The position numbers and the translations under genes were made by a program. 64,000 nucleotides of DNA, taken from positions 1 to 64,000 of the forward strand of contig NZ_PITQ01000012.1 of NCBI RefSeq assembly GCF_002834385.1, in the 5' to 3' direction. This document shows positions 12,783-23,631 of this stretch, piece by piece (the stretch's first letter is position 1; every line of letters starts with the position of its first letter). The notes beneath the pieces are model-generated. The model was not told where the DNA came from and searched no databases. It saw only the letters and a program-made list of their open reading frames with translations. Source of the stretch: Rahnella sp. AA. Its GTDB lineage: Bacteria > Pseudomonadota > Gammaproteobacteria > Enterobacterales > Enterobacteriaceae.

Positions 12783-13550
12783 TTACGCAGGCTGATCAGG
12801 ATCGGCTTCGTTATCAACATCAGCACGACGACGGCCACCCACATAGAAACGGGCAAAGAACACGCCGATTTCAAACAGCAGGTACATCGGAATGGCCAGC
12901 AGCGTCTGAGAGAAAACGTCCGGCGGCGTTAACAACATACCAACGACGAAAGCGCCGACTAACACATAAGGGCGCTTTTTCTTCAGATCTTCCGGTGTGG
13001 TTACGCCACTCCAGCACAGTAAAACGATCGCAATCGGCACTTCGAAGGACACGCCAAACGCCATAAACAGCGCCATCACGAAATCGAGATAGTTGTTGAT
13101 GTCGGTGGCTATCTGAACACCAGCGGGCGCGGTTTTTGCGAAGAACGCAAACGCCAGCGGGAAGACGACAAAGTACGCAAAAGCCACGCCGAGATAGAAT
13201 AACGCAGAGCTTGAGAACAGCAGCGGCATCATCAGGCGACGTTCATGTTTGTACAGCGCAGGCGCTACAAACGCCCAGACCTGATACAAAATGAACGGCG
13301 CAGAAAGAAATACCGAGACAATCATCGTCAGCTTGATTGGCGTGAAGAACGGCGATGCGACGTCAGTCGCAATCATGCTCGCGCCCATCGGCATCTGTTT
13401 GATCAGCGGAGAAGCGACCAGCTGATAGATATCATTGGCAAAATAAACCAGTGCCAGGAACACCACGATAATGCAGATAATGGCATTCAGCAGACGCTTA
13501 CGCAGCTCAATCAGATGGCTGATAAGTGGTTGAGTATCTTCAACAGCCAT
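12783..13550 (-). CDS. tatC: Sec-independent translocase subunit TatC
   Basis: TatC is the six-helix inner-membrane receptor that recognises the twin-arginine signal peptide together with TatB. It has 255 residues (258 in E. coli). Conserved TatC features are visible: the N-terminal [11 protein letters not shown] (about 11-21), the periplasmic-loop [12 protein letters not shown], and [12 protein letters not shown] after the second helix, where the Glu contacts the signal-peptide arginines. The acidic C-terminal tail is typical. It sits two bases after tatB in a leftward tatABC operon. Confidence 0.97.
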   Translation of the reverse strand: MAVEDTQPLISHLIELRKRLLNAIICIIVVFLALVYFANDIYQLVASPLIKQMPMGASMIATDVASPFFTPIKLTMIVSVFLSAPFILYQVWAFVAPALYKHERRLMMPLLFSSSALFYLGVAFAYFVVFPLAFAFFAKTAPAGVQIATDINNYLDFVMALFMAFGVSFEVPIAIVLLCWSGVTTPEDLKKKRPYVLVGAFVVGMLLTPPDVFSQTLLAIPMYLLFEIGVFFARFYVGGRRRADVDNEADPDQPA

Positions 13551-13552
13551 GT

Positions 13553-14230
13553 TTAACGCTCACCTGTTGTTTGTGTTGATGAAACCGGCTTTACCGGTAC
13601 TGCGGGTTCAGCAACAGGGGCTTCAGCCGCGACAGGTTTCATCACCGGCGCAGAGACAACAGAAGGCTCGGCAACCGTTGATTCTGTTACCGAAGGCTCC
13701 GCAGAAGCGGCCAGCGTTTCAGCATGTTCTGCTGCTGCATGCGCCGTCTTATTGGAGGCCAGCGCAGCATCAACGGCACTTTGCGGTGCGGAAACAGGCG
13801 CGGAGGCTACTTTCTCAACCGTGGCCGGAGAAATACCTGCATCATGATACGCTTCGGCTTCATCCAGAACCGGGTTGTGGATGGTGTTGCCTTCAGCTTT
13901 GGCGTTTTCGACAGCTTTCTCCGCAGGGTTCAGCCCTGAGTTGATCGACTGCTTCATAGACTCTGCCGCTTCTTTCAGCTCATCCATAGATGCTTTGATT
14001 TCTGGCGTTAAATTCTTCAGGCCAGCTTCTTCAGCTTTTTTCAGGCTGTCCTGCAATTCCTGAAGTTTCAGTTCCTGCGAAAGCTCGCTCTGAACAGAGG
14101 CCGCCATGGCACGCAGTGTGCGGATCCAGCCTGCTACTGTTCTTACTGCTACAGGTAAACGCTCCGGCCCAAGGACTACCAGGCCAATCACCAATACCAG
14201 CAGCAGTTCACTAAATCCAATATCGAACAC
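13553..14230 (-). CDS. tatB: Sec-independent translocase subunit TatB
   Basis: TatB pairs with TatC in the substrate receptor of the twin-arginine export system. The first 20 residues form the single transmembrane helix ([20 protein letters not shown], with the conserved Glu8), followed by PERLP and a long amphipathic helix. At 225 residues it is longer than E. coli TatB (171). The extra length lies in a low-complexity Ala/Pro/Val/Glu tail, a region that varies freely between genera. It lies three bases after tatA and two before tatC. Confidence 0.96.
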   Translation of the reverse strand: MFDIGFSELLLVLVIGLVVLGPERLPVAVRTVAGWIRTLRAMAASVQSELSQELKLQELQDSLKKAEEAGLKNLTPEIKASMDELKEAAESMKQSINSGLNPAEKAVENAKAEGNTIHNPVLDEAEAYHDAGISPATVEKVASAPVSAPQSAVDAALASNKTAHAAAEHAETLAASAEPSVTESTVAEPSVVSAPVMKPVAAEAPVAEPAVPVKPVSSTQTTGER

Positions 14231-14233
14231 GGC

Positions 14234-14509
14234 TTATACCTGCTCTTTGTTTTGGCTCTTGGTTTCATCTGCCTTGGCTGCTGGCTTGCTTTCAACAGAC
14301 TTAGCGATGAAATCAGCATCAGAAGCAGAAGTGTCAGCATCTTTGTTAGTTTTCTGGCCTTCATCATCGCTCATGGCTTTTTTAAAGCCTTTGATGGAAG
14401 CACCCAGATCAGAACCCAGACCGCGCAATTTCTTAGTACCGAACAGCAGTACCACGAGTACAACGAGAATCAGGATTTTTGTAATACTAATACCACCCAT
14501 TATTTTCAC
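14234..14509 (-). CDS. tatA: Sec-independent translocase subunit TatA
   Basis: TatA forms the oligomeric pore or membrane-weakening patch of the twin-arginine translocase. It has 91 residues (89 in E. coli). It shows the N-terminal helix [18 protein letters not shown], then the hinge [12 protein letters not shown] and the FKKAM segment of the amphipathic helix, ending in a charged, poorly ordered tail. It is the first gene of tatABC. The 63 bases between it and ubiB presumably carry its ribosome-binding site and perhaps a promoter. Confidence 0.96.
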   Translation of the reverse strand: MKIMGGISITKILILVVLVVLLFGTKKLRGLGSDLGASIKGFKKAMSDDEGQKTNKDADTSASDADFIAKSVESKPAAKADETKSQNKEQV

Positions 14510-14572
14510 CTCAATAGGAAGGAACGACGTTCATTGCCGTTCGCAAACGGCATTCAATTTAACGCAAAGTAT

Positions 14573-16204
14573 TCAGCTGGCGCGTTTCCATCCAATCAAC
14601 CAGGAAATTGCACCCGCAGCCATCAGGCATGCCGGATAAACCTTAACATCGCCCAACAGTAAAAGAGTTCCGCTCAACAGCAGCGTCGCACCAATCCCCA
14701 GAAGATAACGAGACTGGCCCTGACGGGAACTCTGGTTATGTATCTGGGAGGAAAGCTTCTCAATGTTGTATTGCAACAACTTATGCTGATGCAGGCTCTG
14801 GTAAACCAGATCCGGCAACTCAGGCATTTTCTCCAGCCAGAATGGCGCACGCTCTTTCAGCGCACGGATCATTGCCGGCAATCCGACCTGATCGCGCACC
14901 CAACTTTCGAGGAAAGGTTTCGCAGTGGTCCACAAGTCCAGTTGAGGATAAAGCTGGCGTCCGAGACCTTCTACGTACAGCAACGTTTTTTGCAGCAGCA
15001 CGAGCTGAGGCTGAACTTCCATATTAAAACGGCGCGCCGTATTAAACAGATTCAGCAGCACGTTGCCGAAAGAAATTTCTGCCAGCGGTTTCTCAAAAAT
15101 CGGTTCGCAAACCGTACGGATAGCGAATTCGAACTCTTCGACGTTGGTATCGCGGGGAACCCAGCCGGAATCGACATGTAATTCAGCCACTTTACGATAA
15201 TCGCGGTTAAAGAAAGCGATGAAATTCTCCGCGAGATACCGTTTATCTTCCTTGTTGAGCGAACCAACTATGCCGCAATCAATGCCTATGTAGCAAGGAT
15301 CTTCAGGGGTTTCGTAGCTGACGAAAATATTCCCCGGGTGCATATCGGCATGGAAGAAACTGTCGCGGAAAACCTGAGTGAAGAAAACCTGCACGCCGCG
15401 TTCGGCCAGCAGTTTCATATTGGTGCCCTGTTTCTTCAGCGCTTCAATATCAGAAACCGGAATACCGTAAATACGCTCCATCACCATCAGGCGTTCGCTA
15501 CAGTAATCCGGATAAACCTCCGGCACATACAGCATCGGGCTGCCTTCGAAATTACGTCGCAGCTGGATAGCATTGGCAGCTTCACGCAGTAAATTCAGTT
15601 CATCGAGCAGAGTTTTCTCATATTCACGTACCACCTCACGGGGGCGCAAACGGCGGCCATCGGGCAGCAGGATCGGCAACCAGCCTGCCAGGCGCGACAT
15701 AAGGCGAATATCTGCCACGATAGTCGGCAAGATATCCGGACGGATCACTTTCAGAACCACCGGCTTTCCGTTTTCTTTCAGAACAGCCGTGTGAACCTGA
15801 GCAATTGATGCAGAAGCCAGCGGCGTCTGGTCAAACTCATCAAACCAGGTTTCCACCGGGCCACCGAGCGCCACTTCAATTTGCTGACGCGCTTTCGCGC
15901 CATCAAAAGGCGGAACGTGGTCCTGAAGCAAGGCAAGCTGATCGGCAATCTGAGGAGGGAAAAGGTCGCGGCGTGTTGACATCATCTGGCCGAACTTGAT
16001 CCATACCGGCCCCAGTTCTTCCAGCGCCATACGCATGCGCTCGCCCAACGGCTTTTCTTTATGACGATTAGGCAACCAGAAAAAAAGATAACGACCAATG
16101 CGCAGCGGCAGCGTTAAGCGGATTTTAGGGATGAGTTCGTCAAGGCCATAGATCAGAAACATGCGGATAATCAGATATAAACGTCGCATTTCCCTAGGCG
16201 TCAC
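14573..16204 (-). CDS. ubiB: ubiquinone biosynthesis protein UbiB (atypical kinase/ATPase)
   Basis: UbiB belongs to the ABC1/ADCK/UbiB protein-kinase-like family and is needed for ubiquinone synthesis, probably as an ATPase that makes lipid intermediates accessible. It has 543 residues (546 in E. coli). The family KxGQ motif is in [17 protein letters not shown] (about residues 72-88), SIAQVH is in the Ala-rich nucleotide loop, [10 protein letters not shown] is the catalytic loop and IDCGIVG the metal-binding loop. Two hydrophobic segments close the C-terminus. The start overlaps the ubiJ stop by four bases (ATGA), so the pair is translationally coupled. Confidence 0.96.
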   Translation of the reverse strand: MTPREMRRLYLIIRMFLIYGLDELIPKIRLTLPLRIGRYLFFWLPNRHKEKPLGERMRMALEELGPVWIKFGQMMSTRRDLFPPQIADQLALLQDHVPPFDGAKARQQIEVALGGPVETWFDEFDQTPLASASIAQVHTAVLKENGKPVVLKVIRPDILPTIVADIRLMSRLAGWLPILLPDGRRLRPREVVREYEKTLLDELNLLREAANAIQLRRNFEGSPMLYVPEVYPDYCSERLMVMERIYGIPVSDIEALKKQGTNMKLLAERGVQVFFTQVFRDSFFHADMHPGNIFVSYETPEDPCYIGIDCGIVGSLNKEDKRYLAENFIAFFNRDYRKVAELHVDSGWVPRDTNVEEFEFAIRTVCEPIFEKPLAEISFGNVLLNLFNTARRFNMEVQPQLVLLQKTLLYVEGLGRQLYPQLDLWTTAKPFLESWVRDQVGLPAMIRALKERAPFWLEKMPELPDLVYQSLHQHKLLQYNIEKLSSQIHNQSSRQGQSRYLLGIGATLLLSGTLLLLGDVKVYPACLMAAGAISWLIGWKRAS

Positions 16205-16821
16205 GGTTTACCCTCCAGTTTTTCGATACGTTTGTCCAGCGCATCCAGCTCGCGCTCCAGCGCAGAGACTTCATCGCTAAACCAGACTACTTCCAGCGGG
16301 CCCGGCGCCATTTTCCACTCTTCGGTCAGCGTCTGAGCAACATAGCTTTGCTGATGCTTCAGACCTTTTTGCAGAAAACGCAAACTTCCCTGAACGGCCT
16401 GAGTCAGGCCCTGAGCCGCGATATCACCGACGTAAGGTGCCAGGAATTCTGCGGGATCCCATTCGGCCATATCGAGCAGTGCGGTCAATTGCTGGACAAC
16501 CGAAATATCGCCCTCGACCACCAGCTCACCGCTGCGCATAAGCGGCGATAATTGCTGACGATCGCGCAGCTTATGGAGCACAGAAAGCCGTGTGATAACG
16601 GTGCAATCCGCCGCACCGTCCCACTGTCCAAGAACATCGATTTTTTGCTCGCTGAACACAAACGTCAGCGGAGCACTCAGTTCCTGCAATTCGACACGTA
16701 AAACTTTACCTGCCAGACGCGTCCGCGCCGCCTTCATGCTGCGATCGCGGAAAAGCAGGTAATTAAGCGGCGTCTCAATGGCGGCAGTCAGTAACGGAGT
16801 CAACAACATCGGCATGCTCAT
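16201..16821 (-). CDS. ubiJ: ubiquinone biosynthesis accessory factor UbiJ
   Basis: UbiJ carries an N-terminal SCP2 lipid-binding domain and works with UbiK to bring quinone intermediates to the soluble Ubi complex. This reading gives 206 residues (201 in E. coli). The best-conserved parts are [14 protein letters not shown], the [20 protein letters not shown] block and the C-terminal [11 protein letters not shown] with a short coiled coil. I placed the start at 16821, one base after the ubiE stop. An in-frame ATG 13 codons earlier would overlap ubiE, and two later ATGs (16815, 16809) remain possible. In E. coli the 3' half of this gene also encodes the sense RNA EsrE, not assessed here. Confidence 0.9.
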   Translation of the reverse strand: MSMPMLLTPLLTAAIETPLNYLLFRDRSMKAARTRLAGKVLRVELQELSAPLTFVFSEQKIDVLGQWDGAADCTVITRLSVLHKLRDRQQLSPLMRSGELVVEGDISVVQQLTALLDMAEWDPAEFLAPYVGDIAAQGLTQAVQGSLRFLQKGLKHQQSYVAQTLTEEWKMAPGPLEVVWFSDEVSALERELDALDKRIEKLEGKP

Positions 16822-16822
16822 A

Positions 16823-17578
16823 TCAGAATTTGAAACCCCGATGCAGCGCAACAATGCCACCGGTCAGATTGTGATACGTCACATTTTCAAAACCTGCATC
16901 CGCCATCATGCCCTTCAGCGTTTCCTGGTCAGGGTGCATACGGATAGATTCGGCCAGATAGCGATAGCTTTCAGCATCTTGCGCAACCAGTTCACCAATG
17001 CGTGGCAAAATATGGAAAGAATAGGTGTCATAAGCTTTGCTAAGTGGTTTCAGAACCGGTTTGGAGAATTCCAAAACCAGCAGACGTCCACCCGGCTTGA
17101 GCACGCGGAACATCGAACGCAGCGCTTTTTCTTTTTCAGTCACGTTACGCAAACCGAAAGAAATGGTGATGCAGTCGAAATAATTATCAGGGAAAGGCAA
17201 AGCTTCAGCGTTTGCCTGAACGTAATTAACGTTACCCACGATGCCGAGATTACGCAGCTTTTCGCGCCCCATCTTCAGCATGGAATCGTTAATATCCGCC
17301 AGCACAACTTCACCCTTTTCACCCACCAGGCGGGAGAATTTTGCGGTCAGGTCGCCGGTACCACCGGCCAGATCCAACACACGCTGACCCTGGCGCACAC
17401 CGCTGCAATCAATGGTGAAACGTTTCCAGATGCGATGAATACCGAAAGACATCAGGTCATTCATCAGATCATATTTTGCCGCAACGGAATGGAAGACTTC
17501 CGCCACCATTTCCTGCTTCTCATCTTTGGCTACTGTACGAAAACCGAAATGGGTGGTTTCCTGCGTCTGCTTTTCCAT
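16823..17578 (-). CDS. ubiE: ubiquinone/menaquinone C-methyltransferase
   Basis: UbiE is the SAM-dependent C-methyltransferase shared by ubiquinone and menaquinone synthesis. The 251 residues equal E. coli UbiE. The SAM-binding motif I is [11 protein letters not shown] (about residues 67-77), followed by [11 protein letters not shown]. The family signatures [11 protein letters not shown] near the N-terminus and [13 protein letters not shown] in the middle are both present. It is the first gene of ubiE-ubiJ-ubiB. The 147-base gap to rmuC holds a 15-base palindrome and a TACACT -10-like hexamer. Confidence 0.97.
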   Translation of the reverse strand: MEKQTQETTHFGFRTVAKDEKQEMVAEVFHSVAAKYDLMNDLMSFGIHRIWKRFTIDCSGVRQGQRVLDLAGGTGDLTAKFSRLVGEKGEVVLADINDSMLKMGREKLRNLGIVGNVNYVQANAEALPFPDNYFDCITISFGLRNVTEKEKALRSMFRVLKPGGRLLVLEFSKPVLKPLSKAYDTYSFHILPRIGELVAQDAESYRYLAESIRMHPDQETLKGMMADAGFENVTYHNLTGGIVALHRGFKF

Positions 17579-17725
17579 TATTTATGCCTGCTTTTTCAGT
17601 CAAACTCTTGGGGAGAAGTGTACCAGAACCCGTTAGAAAGCCCCATCACCGATGGTGATTCAACATATTGCAAAGATTCACTGATTTAATCAGTAAGGCC
17701 CTGTGGAAACCTTTGCCAGCTTTGA

Positions 17726-19246
17726 TTATTCACGCGGGTTCAGCGCCTGTTCTTCTTCCGCATCAGAGGTATCGGGCAGAGATGCGGTATCTTCCGGTTC
17801 ATTTTCCGCTTTTGCTATCTCAGCCAGAGACGGGCTGATAGGCCGTTTAACTTCGACCCCCAGAGCACGGAAACTTTCAACCTGCCCTATAAGGTTACCA
17901 CGGCCTTGCGTGAGTTTATTCATCGCTGAACGATAACTTCCCTGCGCCTTGTCGAGACTTTGTCCCATCGACTCCATGTCATCCACGAACAACCTCAGCT
18001 TGTCATACAAACGGGCAGCGCGATCGGCAATGCGTTTAGCGTTCTGGCTCTGATGCTCATAGCGCCATAAATTACTGATTGTGCGCAAAGCCACCAGCAG
18101 CGTGGTCGGGCTGACAAGCATAATATTGTGACGCAGTGCTTCGCTGATCAATTCTGGCTCCCGGTCGATAGCCAGTAAAAAAGCAGGCTCAACGGGGATA
18201 AACATCAGGACGTAATCAAGGCTGCGCAAACCGGGAAGCTGCTGATAATCTTTACGGCCCAGCAGGCGGATATGGCCGCGAACAGACGCGATATGCTCAT
18301 TCAGCGCCGCTTCACGCTCGCTGTCATCTTCACTGTTGAAGTAACGCTCGTAGGCCACCAGCGTCATCTTCGCGTCGATCACCACGTCTTTATTCTGCGG
18401 CAGACGCACCACCACATCGGGCTGCATTCGGCTGTTCGTATCGACCTGCACGCTGACCTGCGTCTGATATTCGTAACCTTCACGCAGGCCGGAAGCCTCC
18501 AGCACGCGGCTGAGCACCACTTCACCCCAGTTCCCCTGCGTTTTATTATCGCCTTTCAGCGCTTTGGTGAGGTTCACTGCTTCGCGCGCCATCTCAACGT
18601 TCAGCTGTTGCAGGTTACGGATTTCGTGCGCCAGCGTATGACGTTCACGGGCTTCCTGACCAAAACTGTCCTGCACCTGACGGCGGAAACCATCAAGCTG
18701 CTCGCGCAACGGCAGCAGAAGTTTGTCGAGGCTTTGCTTGTTCTGTTCGTCGGCCCGGCGACCATTTTGTTCAAAAATACGGTTGGCCAGATTTTCAAAC
18801 TGGCTGCTCAGGCGCTGTTCGCTGTTGATCAGCAGGCGCTGTTTGTCTTCTGCCGCCATGCGCGTTTCGTCCAGCCGCGTAGAAACCTCGCGCAGCTCGG
18901 CTTCCTGAGCGCTGTTAATTTCACGCTGGGCGCGTAACTCCTGGTTCAGTTGCTCACATTCATTTTGCCAGTGGGCCAGCAACTGCAACTTTTCCTGGCT
19001 GGCTGCCGCCGCGCTGTGCAATTTGCGCAGCTCAAGTTCCGCTTCACGCATTTGCTGCTGAACGGCTTGTCGCTCATTTTTGTGCGCATCGTTTTCCGCC
19101 TTCACTTGCTCCAGCGAATGCTCCAGCAACCGGCGCTGTGTTTCGTACTCTGCCTGCTGCTGCTGTTGCCGCAAACTGGCGACCAGCCAGCCGACTAACA
19201 GGCCGATTATCCCTGCGCCCAGGGCGTACAAAATGCTGATATCCAC
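17726..19246 (-). CDS. rmuC: DNA recombination protein RmuC
   Basis: RmuC limits recombination at short inverted repeats and is predicted to carry a restriction-endonuclease-like core. An N-terminal helix (residues about 4-26) could anchor it in the membrane. A long coiled coil rich in Gln and Glu follows to about residue 200, then the conserved domain with NWGEVVLSRVLEASGL and PQNKDVVIDAKMTLVAYERY. The length, 506 residues, is somewhat above the E. coli protein (475) because of an acidic C-terminal tail. The gene precedes ubiE as in E. coli. Confidence 0.93.
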   Translation of the reverse strand: MDISILYALGAGIIGLLVGWLVASLRQQQQQAEYETQRRLLEHSLEQVKAENDAHKNERQAVQQQMREAELELRKLHSAAAASQEKLQLLAHWQNECEQLNQELRAQREINSAQEAELREVSTRLDETRMAAEDKQRLLINSEQRLSSQFENLANRIFEQNGRRADEQNKQSLDKLLLPLREQLDGFRRQVQDSFGQEARERHTLAHEIRNLQQLNVEMAREAVNLTKALKGDNKTQGNWGEVVLSRVLEASGLREGYEYQTQVSVQVDTNSRMQPDVVVRLPQNKDVVIDAKMTLVAYERYFNSEDDSEREAALNEHIASVRGHIRLLGRKDYQQLPGLRSLDYVLMFIPVEPAFLLAIDREPELISEALRHNIMLVSPTTLLVALRTISNLWRYEHQSQNAKRIADRAARLYDKLRLFVDDMESMGQSLDKAQGSYRSAMNKLTQGRGNLIGQVESFRALGVEVKRPISPSLAEIAKAENEPEDTASLPDTSDAEEEQALNPRE

Positions 19247-19403
19247 GCGTATTCCTTCTTAAAATCACTTGCGGTCACGGTAATAGCAGGCTGTATGGAT
19301 GTCCAGTCTATTTTCAGGGGCATGACGCCTTTGCGAGACGTCTTCCAAAAAGGAATTTCTCCCGCCCGCCCCTCTTGAAGACTTCAGCGATGCAGCGCAG
19401 GAT

Positions 19404-19931
19404 TCAGAACCAGCGGCTCAGCCATTGGATGCCAAAAGCGCCCGGCGCGAGAATGCCGAATGCCCAGATCAGTGCGGAGGTCACGTTGGCAATCTGGAAA
19501 TATTTCTGCGGCATGCCACAGATCCCCGCCACCAGCGGCACTACGGCGCGAAGCGGGCCAAAGAAACGCCCGATAAATGCGCCCGGCATACCCCATTTTT
19601 CGAAGAATGCATGCCCGCGAACCAGCATTTGCGGATGGCGCGAGAACGGCCAGAAATTCCCGACGCGATCCTGAAAATGCGCGCCGACCCAGTAAGAAAG
19701 CCAGTCGCCGAAGAATGCACCGGCCGCCGCTGCCGCCCATATCGGCCAGAACGGGATGCCGGTTTCACCAATCAGCGCACCCAACCCTAACAGAATAAAA
19801 GTGGCCGGAAGCAGCAGCGATAAAAACGCCAGAGATTCGCCAAAAGCGAGTAAGAACACGATCGGCGCAGCCCATACCTGATGCGCGCGAATAAAGGTCG
19901 TTGTGTAATCCAGAAGGTCGTGAACAGTCAA
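19404..19931 (-). CDS. DedA-family inner membrane protein
   Basis: This 175-residue protein has the DedA (SNARE-associated/VTT domain) layout: a re-entrant segment FGESLAFLSLLLPATFILLG near residue 30, GAFFGDWLSYWVGAHF with the conserved acidic residue, and the signature GRFFGPLRAVVPLVAGICGM (about 123-142), then a C-terminal transmembrane helix. DedA proteins are proton-dependent lipid transporters or flippases, some moving undecaprenyl phosphate, and affect membrane homeostasis. Which of the several enterobacterial paralogues this represents was not resolved. It lies between udp and rmuC, where E. coli has no such gene. Confidence 0.85.
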   Translation of the reverse strand: MTVHDLLDYTTTFIRAHQVWAAPIVFLLAFGESLAFLSLLLPATFILLGLGALIGETGIPFWPIWAAAAAGAFFGDWLSYWVGAHFQDRVGNFWPFSRHPQMLVRGHAFFEKWGMPGAFIGRFFGPLRAVVPLVAGICGMPQKYFQIANVTSALIWAFGILAPGAFGIQWLSRWF

Positions 19932-20069
19932 AAAGCAGTTCCTTTTGTCAGCGGTTTTGTGTCAGCAGTTTTTTTATCCGCAGTTTTTTATCAGCAGTTA
20001 AATAGCCGGATTGATAAATTATTCCAGACACTTTACTAACATGACCTTAACAGATCTGATTATCGGGGC

Positions 20070-20097
20070 AAAAAAATGGGCCGCCAGAGGCAGCCCA
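20070..20097 (-). terminator. terminator of udp
   Basis: On the minus strand a GC-rich stem GGGCTGCC/GGCGGCCC with a three-base loop is followed by ATTTTTTTG. It ends about 30 bases after the udp stop codon, separating it from the DedA gene. Confidence 0.85.
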
Positions 20098-20126
20098 CAG
20101 ATGTGATGTGTTTGTTTTAGTATTTT

Positions 20127-20888
20127 TTAGATCAGGCGACGGGCGGCTTCTACAACGATTTTCACCGCGTGGCTTTCGGTCTTTTTCATCGTTTCCGCAT
20201 CAGGAATTTCCTGCTGCGTGCGGTTTACGATAACACCGGCAACCATACCTGCGCGCAGGCCCTGGCTTGCACACATGGTCAGCAGTGTGGCGGATTCCAT
20301 TTCATAGTTCATCACGCCCATTTCCTGCCACTCTTTCATCGATTCTTTAAAGCGACGAACAACGCGGCCGGAGAAGGTGTCGTAACGTTCCTGACCCGGA
20401 TAGAAGGTGTCAGAAGACGCGGTTACGCCGATGTGCGTTGCTGCGCCAACAGATTCTGCCGCCGCGACCAGCGCCGTGGTACAGGCGAAATCTGCAACAG
20501 CCGGGAATTCCATCGGTGCAAAGTGCAGGCTCGCGCCATCAAGGCGAACAGCAGCCGTTGTGACCAGAACATCGCCCACATTGATGTGCGGCTGAATAGC
20601 ACCGGTCGTACCCACGCGCAGGAAAGTCCGGATGCCCAGCTGTGCCAGCTCTTCCACCGCGATGGACGTAGACGGGCCGCCGATACCGGTTGAACAAACG
20701 ATCACAGATTTGCCGTCAAGCTCAGCACGCCATGAGGTAAATTCACGATGAGAAGCCAGACGCACCGGGTTCTCCATCAGTTTGGCAATTTTCTCCACGC
20801 GCTCCGGGTCGCCGGGAACAATCGCCAGCGTGGCACCGTTTAAATCTTTTTTGGCCAGGCCAAGGTGGAAAACTTCAGGCTGAGACAT
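20127..20888 (-). CDS. udp: uridine phosphorylase
   Basis: Udp phosphorolyses uridine to uracil and ribose 1-phosphate for pyrimidine salvage. The 253 residues equal the E. coli enzyme. The phosphate-binding loop is IVPGDPERV (residues about 24-32). IGTTGAIQ-like [16 protein letters not shown] and [13 protein letters not shown] (uracil/ribose pocket) are intact. The start at 20888 ([11 protein letters not shown]) was preferred over an ATG nine codons earlier because GGAG lies close upstream and E. coli Udp starts there. Two CRP-like sites 52 bases apart lie upstream, the spacing known from E. coli udp, where CytR binds between them. Confidence 0.96.
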   Translation of the reverse strand: MSQPEVFHLGLAKKDLNGATLAIVPGDPERVEKIAKLMENPVRLASHREFTSWRAELDGKSVIVCSTGIGGPSTSIAVEELAQLGIRTFLRVGTTGAIQPHINVGDVLVTTAAVRLDGASLHFAPMEFPAVADFACTTALVAAAESVGAATHIGVTASSDTFYPGQERYDTFSGRVVRRFKESMKEWQEMGVMNYEMESATLLTMCASQGLRAGMVAGVIVNRTQQEIPDAETMKKTESHAVKIVVEAARRLI

Positions 20889-20967
20889 GACAAACTCCTC
20901 TGTATGTAAGGTCATTTATTGGCAGGAGGAACACCCGGCAACTGTACTGAACATTGTGACGTTATTT

Positions 20968-20983
20968 CGTGACGGCAGTCACT
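20968..20983. promoter_or_regulatory. promoter-proximal CRP-like site of udp
   Basis: CGTGA-N6-TCACT matches the CRP consensus TGTGA-N6-TCACA in eight of ten positions. It is centred 52 bases downstream (in the udp direction) of the stronger site at 21020-21035, equal to the spacing of the two CRP sites in E. coli udp (-41 and -93). This is inference from spacing and match. Confidence 0.65.
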
Positions 20984-21007
20984 ATGATGTAACAACAAGA
21001 ATCACGC

Positions 21008-21047
21008 ATACATTTAATTTGTGACGCAAATCACAAATTAAATGTAT
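21008..21047. promoter_or_regulatory. distal CRP site within a 40-bp perfect palindrome
   Basis: The central 16 bases (21020-21035) are TGTGA-N6-TCACA, a perfect CRP core. The symmetry extends outwards with 17-base arms that pair without mismatch (21008-21024 with 21031-21047). The site lies about 140 bases before udp and could also face katE's downstream region, but katE ends here, so udp is the only plausible target. Confidence 0.82.
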
Positions 21048-21109
21048 TGCGCCGAAATTTTAAGCAGACCGATGCTTTGCAGGATGAAGTATTTTCCCGA
21101 GCGGAGAAA

Positions 21110-21155
21110 TAAAAGCAGGCGTTGCCATATCATTGTTGAATGACGCCGCCTGCCG
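21110..21155 (-). terminator. probable terminator of katE
   Basis: On the minus strand GCAGGCG (21147-21153) pairs with CGCCTGC (21115-21121) across a long loop and is followed by TTTTATTTC. The loop of about 25 bases is longer than usual. Confidence 0.5.
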
Positions 21156-21177
21156 GTGAGGCTGATTAAAATTCAAC

Positions 21178-23460
21178 TCAGGCCGGAACTGCTCCGGCTG
21201 CCGCACTGCGCGACAAGACGCGATGTTTTGCCATTTCTTTCAGGAACGCTTTCAGCAATTTTCCTTCCGCCTTTTCGCCTTCGATAATCCCGTCCTCCGG
21301 TACGTCATCCGTCAGTCCCAGCAGCGGTTTAAAGCGACGGGCGTCTCCGCTCAGCCCGATAACTTTCAGATGTTTATAGGCTTCAAGCACGTAATGGCGG
21401 GAATCACCGTTCATCAGCAAAGCATCAATGTGGCCGTGAGGCACAATAACGGCGTCCACGGTAATGGACGGCGAACCGGCAAACGTGGCATCTACCGGCA
21501 ATGTCGAACCATCATCGGCAATTACATTTCCCAGATGGCTGGCCAGAAGTTTGGGATGAACGCCCGCAGCCTGAAGCGCCTGTAAGGTTTCCAGCACATC
21601 CGCGGCGTTAACACCTTCGCCCAGCAGCACCGCTACCTGACGTCCTTTAATTGTCCCTTTCCCGCTGGCGTACAAACTCAGTGACGGATCTGCTTCCAGA
21701 CCATTAACCGGTTTCGGAGGCTTAACCTTTCTCGTTTGCGCCGAAAGTGTAATGCCCAGATTTTTCGCGACGATAGCCGCCAGAGTCTGGTCAACATGCG
21801 CCAGCAAATCCACCACACGTTCGCGAATATATGGCCGTACCACTTTGGATAACTCAAAGGAGAATGCCCCGGCAATATGGTCCTGCTCCACTGGCGTCTG
21901 ACTCAGCCAGAACAGCCGCGGATGCGCATAGTATTCTGCAAATGATTCACTTCGCTGCCGGATTTTTTCAGCATCAATACGCTCAGGGTAACTTTCAAAT
22001 CCGCCTCCGGACGCAGCTGGTGGCGTTTCTCGCGGCCAGTTATTGTTGATGGAATTCGGCTCATAGTTGGCCGGATTGGTATCTACATCCTGCCGGTGCA
22101 TCCCGTCACGCTGAAAATTATGGTACGGGCAGGTTGGCCGGTTAATCGGGATTTCATGGAAATTCGGCCCGCCCAGACGGCTGATTTGCGTATCGGTATA
22201 GGAGAACAGACGCCCCTGCAACAGCGGATCATTTGTAAAATCAATGCCGGGCACAACGTGTCCCGGGTGGAAAGCGACCTGCTCGGTTTCCGCGAAATAG
22301 TTGTCCGGATTACGGTTGAGCACCATTTTCCCGACAAGCTCTACCGGTACCAGTTTTTCAGGGATCAGCTTGGTCGGGTCGAGCAAATCGAAATCAAACT
22401 TGAATTCGTCCTCTTCCGGGATCAGCTGAACGCCCAGTTCATATTCGGGATAATCGCCGGCTTCGATGGCTTCCCATAAATCGCGCCGGTGGAAATCAGC
22501 ATCTTTCCCTGCCAGTTTCTGCGCCTCGTCCCACAACAGAGAAGCCTTGCCCGCCAGCGGTTTCCAGTGAAAACGGACAAACGTCGCTTTCCCTTTGGCA
22601 TTCACAAAGCGGAAAGTGTGGATCCCGAAACCTTCCATCGTGCGGTAGCTGCGCGGAATGCCCCGGTCAGACATCGCCCAAAAAACGTTATGCAGTGTTT
22701 CGGGCTGGAGGGAAACATAGTCCCAGAAGGAGTCATGCGCGCTGGCACCTTGTGGAATTTCGTTGTGCGGCTCGGGTTTTACGGCGTGGACAAAATCAGG
22801 AAATTTATGGGCATCCTGAATGAAGAAGACCGGCGTGTTATTGCCGACCAGATCATATATCCCTTCATCGGTATAAAACTTGGTGGCCCAGCCGCGAATA
22901 TCACGAACCGTATCTGCTGACCCTTTCGAGCCCTGCACCGTCGAGAAACGCACAAAGACCGGCGTTATCTTTTTCGGGTCGGAGAGAAAACTGGCTTTTG
23001 TGACCGCTTTCAGGCTGCGGTAAGGCTGGAAATAACCGTGCGCGGCGGCACCGCGCGCATGAACGATACGTTCAGGTATCCGCTCATGGTCAAAATGGGT
23101 GATTTTCTCGCGGAGGATGAAATCTTCCAGCAGCGTCGGCCCACGGCTGCCGGCTTTCAGCGAGTTCTGGTCATCAGCAATTTTGGTGCCCTGATTGGTT
23201 GTCAGTGGCTGCTTCTCGCCATTTTTCCGATGTCGCTCCAGCGCATCGAGTTTGGCGTTGGTGTTCTCCGGGCTTTTGGCACTGCCGGAGGCGGTCGGTT
23301 CTTTGCCGGGCGGCGTGGGTTGCGGTGAAGCCTGATAAGCACTGTCGGATGGGGCGAGATTACCCAGGCCGGCTTGAGAAGATTGACTGCCCGTGGCGGG
23401 GGCGCGGCTTACCGATTTTGGCTCACTTTTCTTGGTCGTTTTAGACGGTGATTTCGACAT
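21178..23460 (-). CDS. katE: catalase HPII (large-subunit monofunctional catalase)
   Basis: KatE decomposes hydrogen peroxide with a haem d cofactor. In E. coli it is the RpoS-controlled stationary-phase catalase. The 760 residues match the large-subunit clade (753 in E. coli). An extended, poorly conserved N-terminal arm of about 120 residues comes first. The catalytic His134 is in [12 protein letters not shown], the distal Asn in GNNTPVFF and the proximal haem Tyr in [15 protein letters not shown]. The C-terminal flavodoxin-like (DJ-1/PfpI-type) domain follows from about residue 600. It is divergent from dlhH; no such gene lies at this place in E. coli. Confidence 0.96.
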   Translation of the reverse strand: MSKSPSKTTKKSEPKSVSRAPATGSQSSQAGLGNLAPSDSAYQASPQPTPPGKEPTASGSAKSPENTNAKLDALERHRKNGEKQPLTTNQGTKIADDQNSLKAGSRGPTLLEDFILREKITHFDHERIPERIVHARGAAAHGYFQPYRSLKAVTKASFLSDPKKITPVFVRFSTVQGSKGSADTVRDIRGWATKFYTDEGIYDLVGNNTPVFFIQDAHKFPDFVHAVKPEPHNEIPQGASAHDSFWDYVSLQPETLHNVFWAMSDRGIPRSYRTMEGFGIHTFRFVNAKGKATFVRFHWKPLAGKASLLWDEAQKLAGKDADFHRRDLWEAIEAGDYPEYELGVQLIPEEDEFKFDFDLLDPTKLIPEKLVPVELVGKMVLNRNPDNYFAETEQVAFHPGHVVPGIDFTNDPLLQGRLFSYTDTQISRLGGPNFHEIPINRPTCPYHNFQRDGMHRQDVDTNPANYEPNSINNNWPRETPPAASGGGFESYPERIDAEKIRQRSESFAEYYAHPRLFWLSQTPVEQDHIAGAFSFELSKVVRPYIRERVVDLLAHVDQTLAAIVAKNLGITLSAQTRKVKPPKPVNGLEADPSLSLYASGKGTIKGRQVAVLLGEGVNAADVLETLQALQAAGVHPKLLASHLGNVIADDGSTLPVDATFAGSPSITVDAVIVPHGHIDALLMNGDSRHYVLEAYKHLKVIGLSGDARRFKPLLGLTDDVPEDGIIEGEKAEGKLLKAFLKEMAKHRVLSRSAAAGAVPA

Positions 23461-23631
23461 TGAACATGACTCCTCATGAAAGATTCGGACGTTCTATGGT
23501 TCTTCCCTGACATATTTCCTGCATAACTTTTAACTATAGAACATCTGTTCTGCCTTGCTGTTCCCGCTTTCCGGCTATAGTTTTAATCCATAGAGCCAGA
23601 TTTCCGTATGGACACTTGCATGGAGACCACG

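Noticed and set aside
13553-14000. Extended Ala/Pro/Val tail of TatB as a frameshift product
   Set aside because: The frame is continuous, the tail is of variable length in related genera, and the downstream tatC start is correctly placed.
18272-18937. 221-residue frame antisense to rmuC
   Set aside because: Fully inside rmuC, with no initiation signal or recognisable motif.
20041-20126. Possible small RNA downstream of udp
   Set aside because: The only structure is the udp terminator; no independent promoter was seen.
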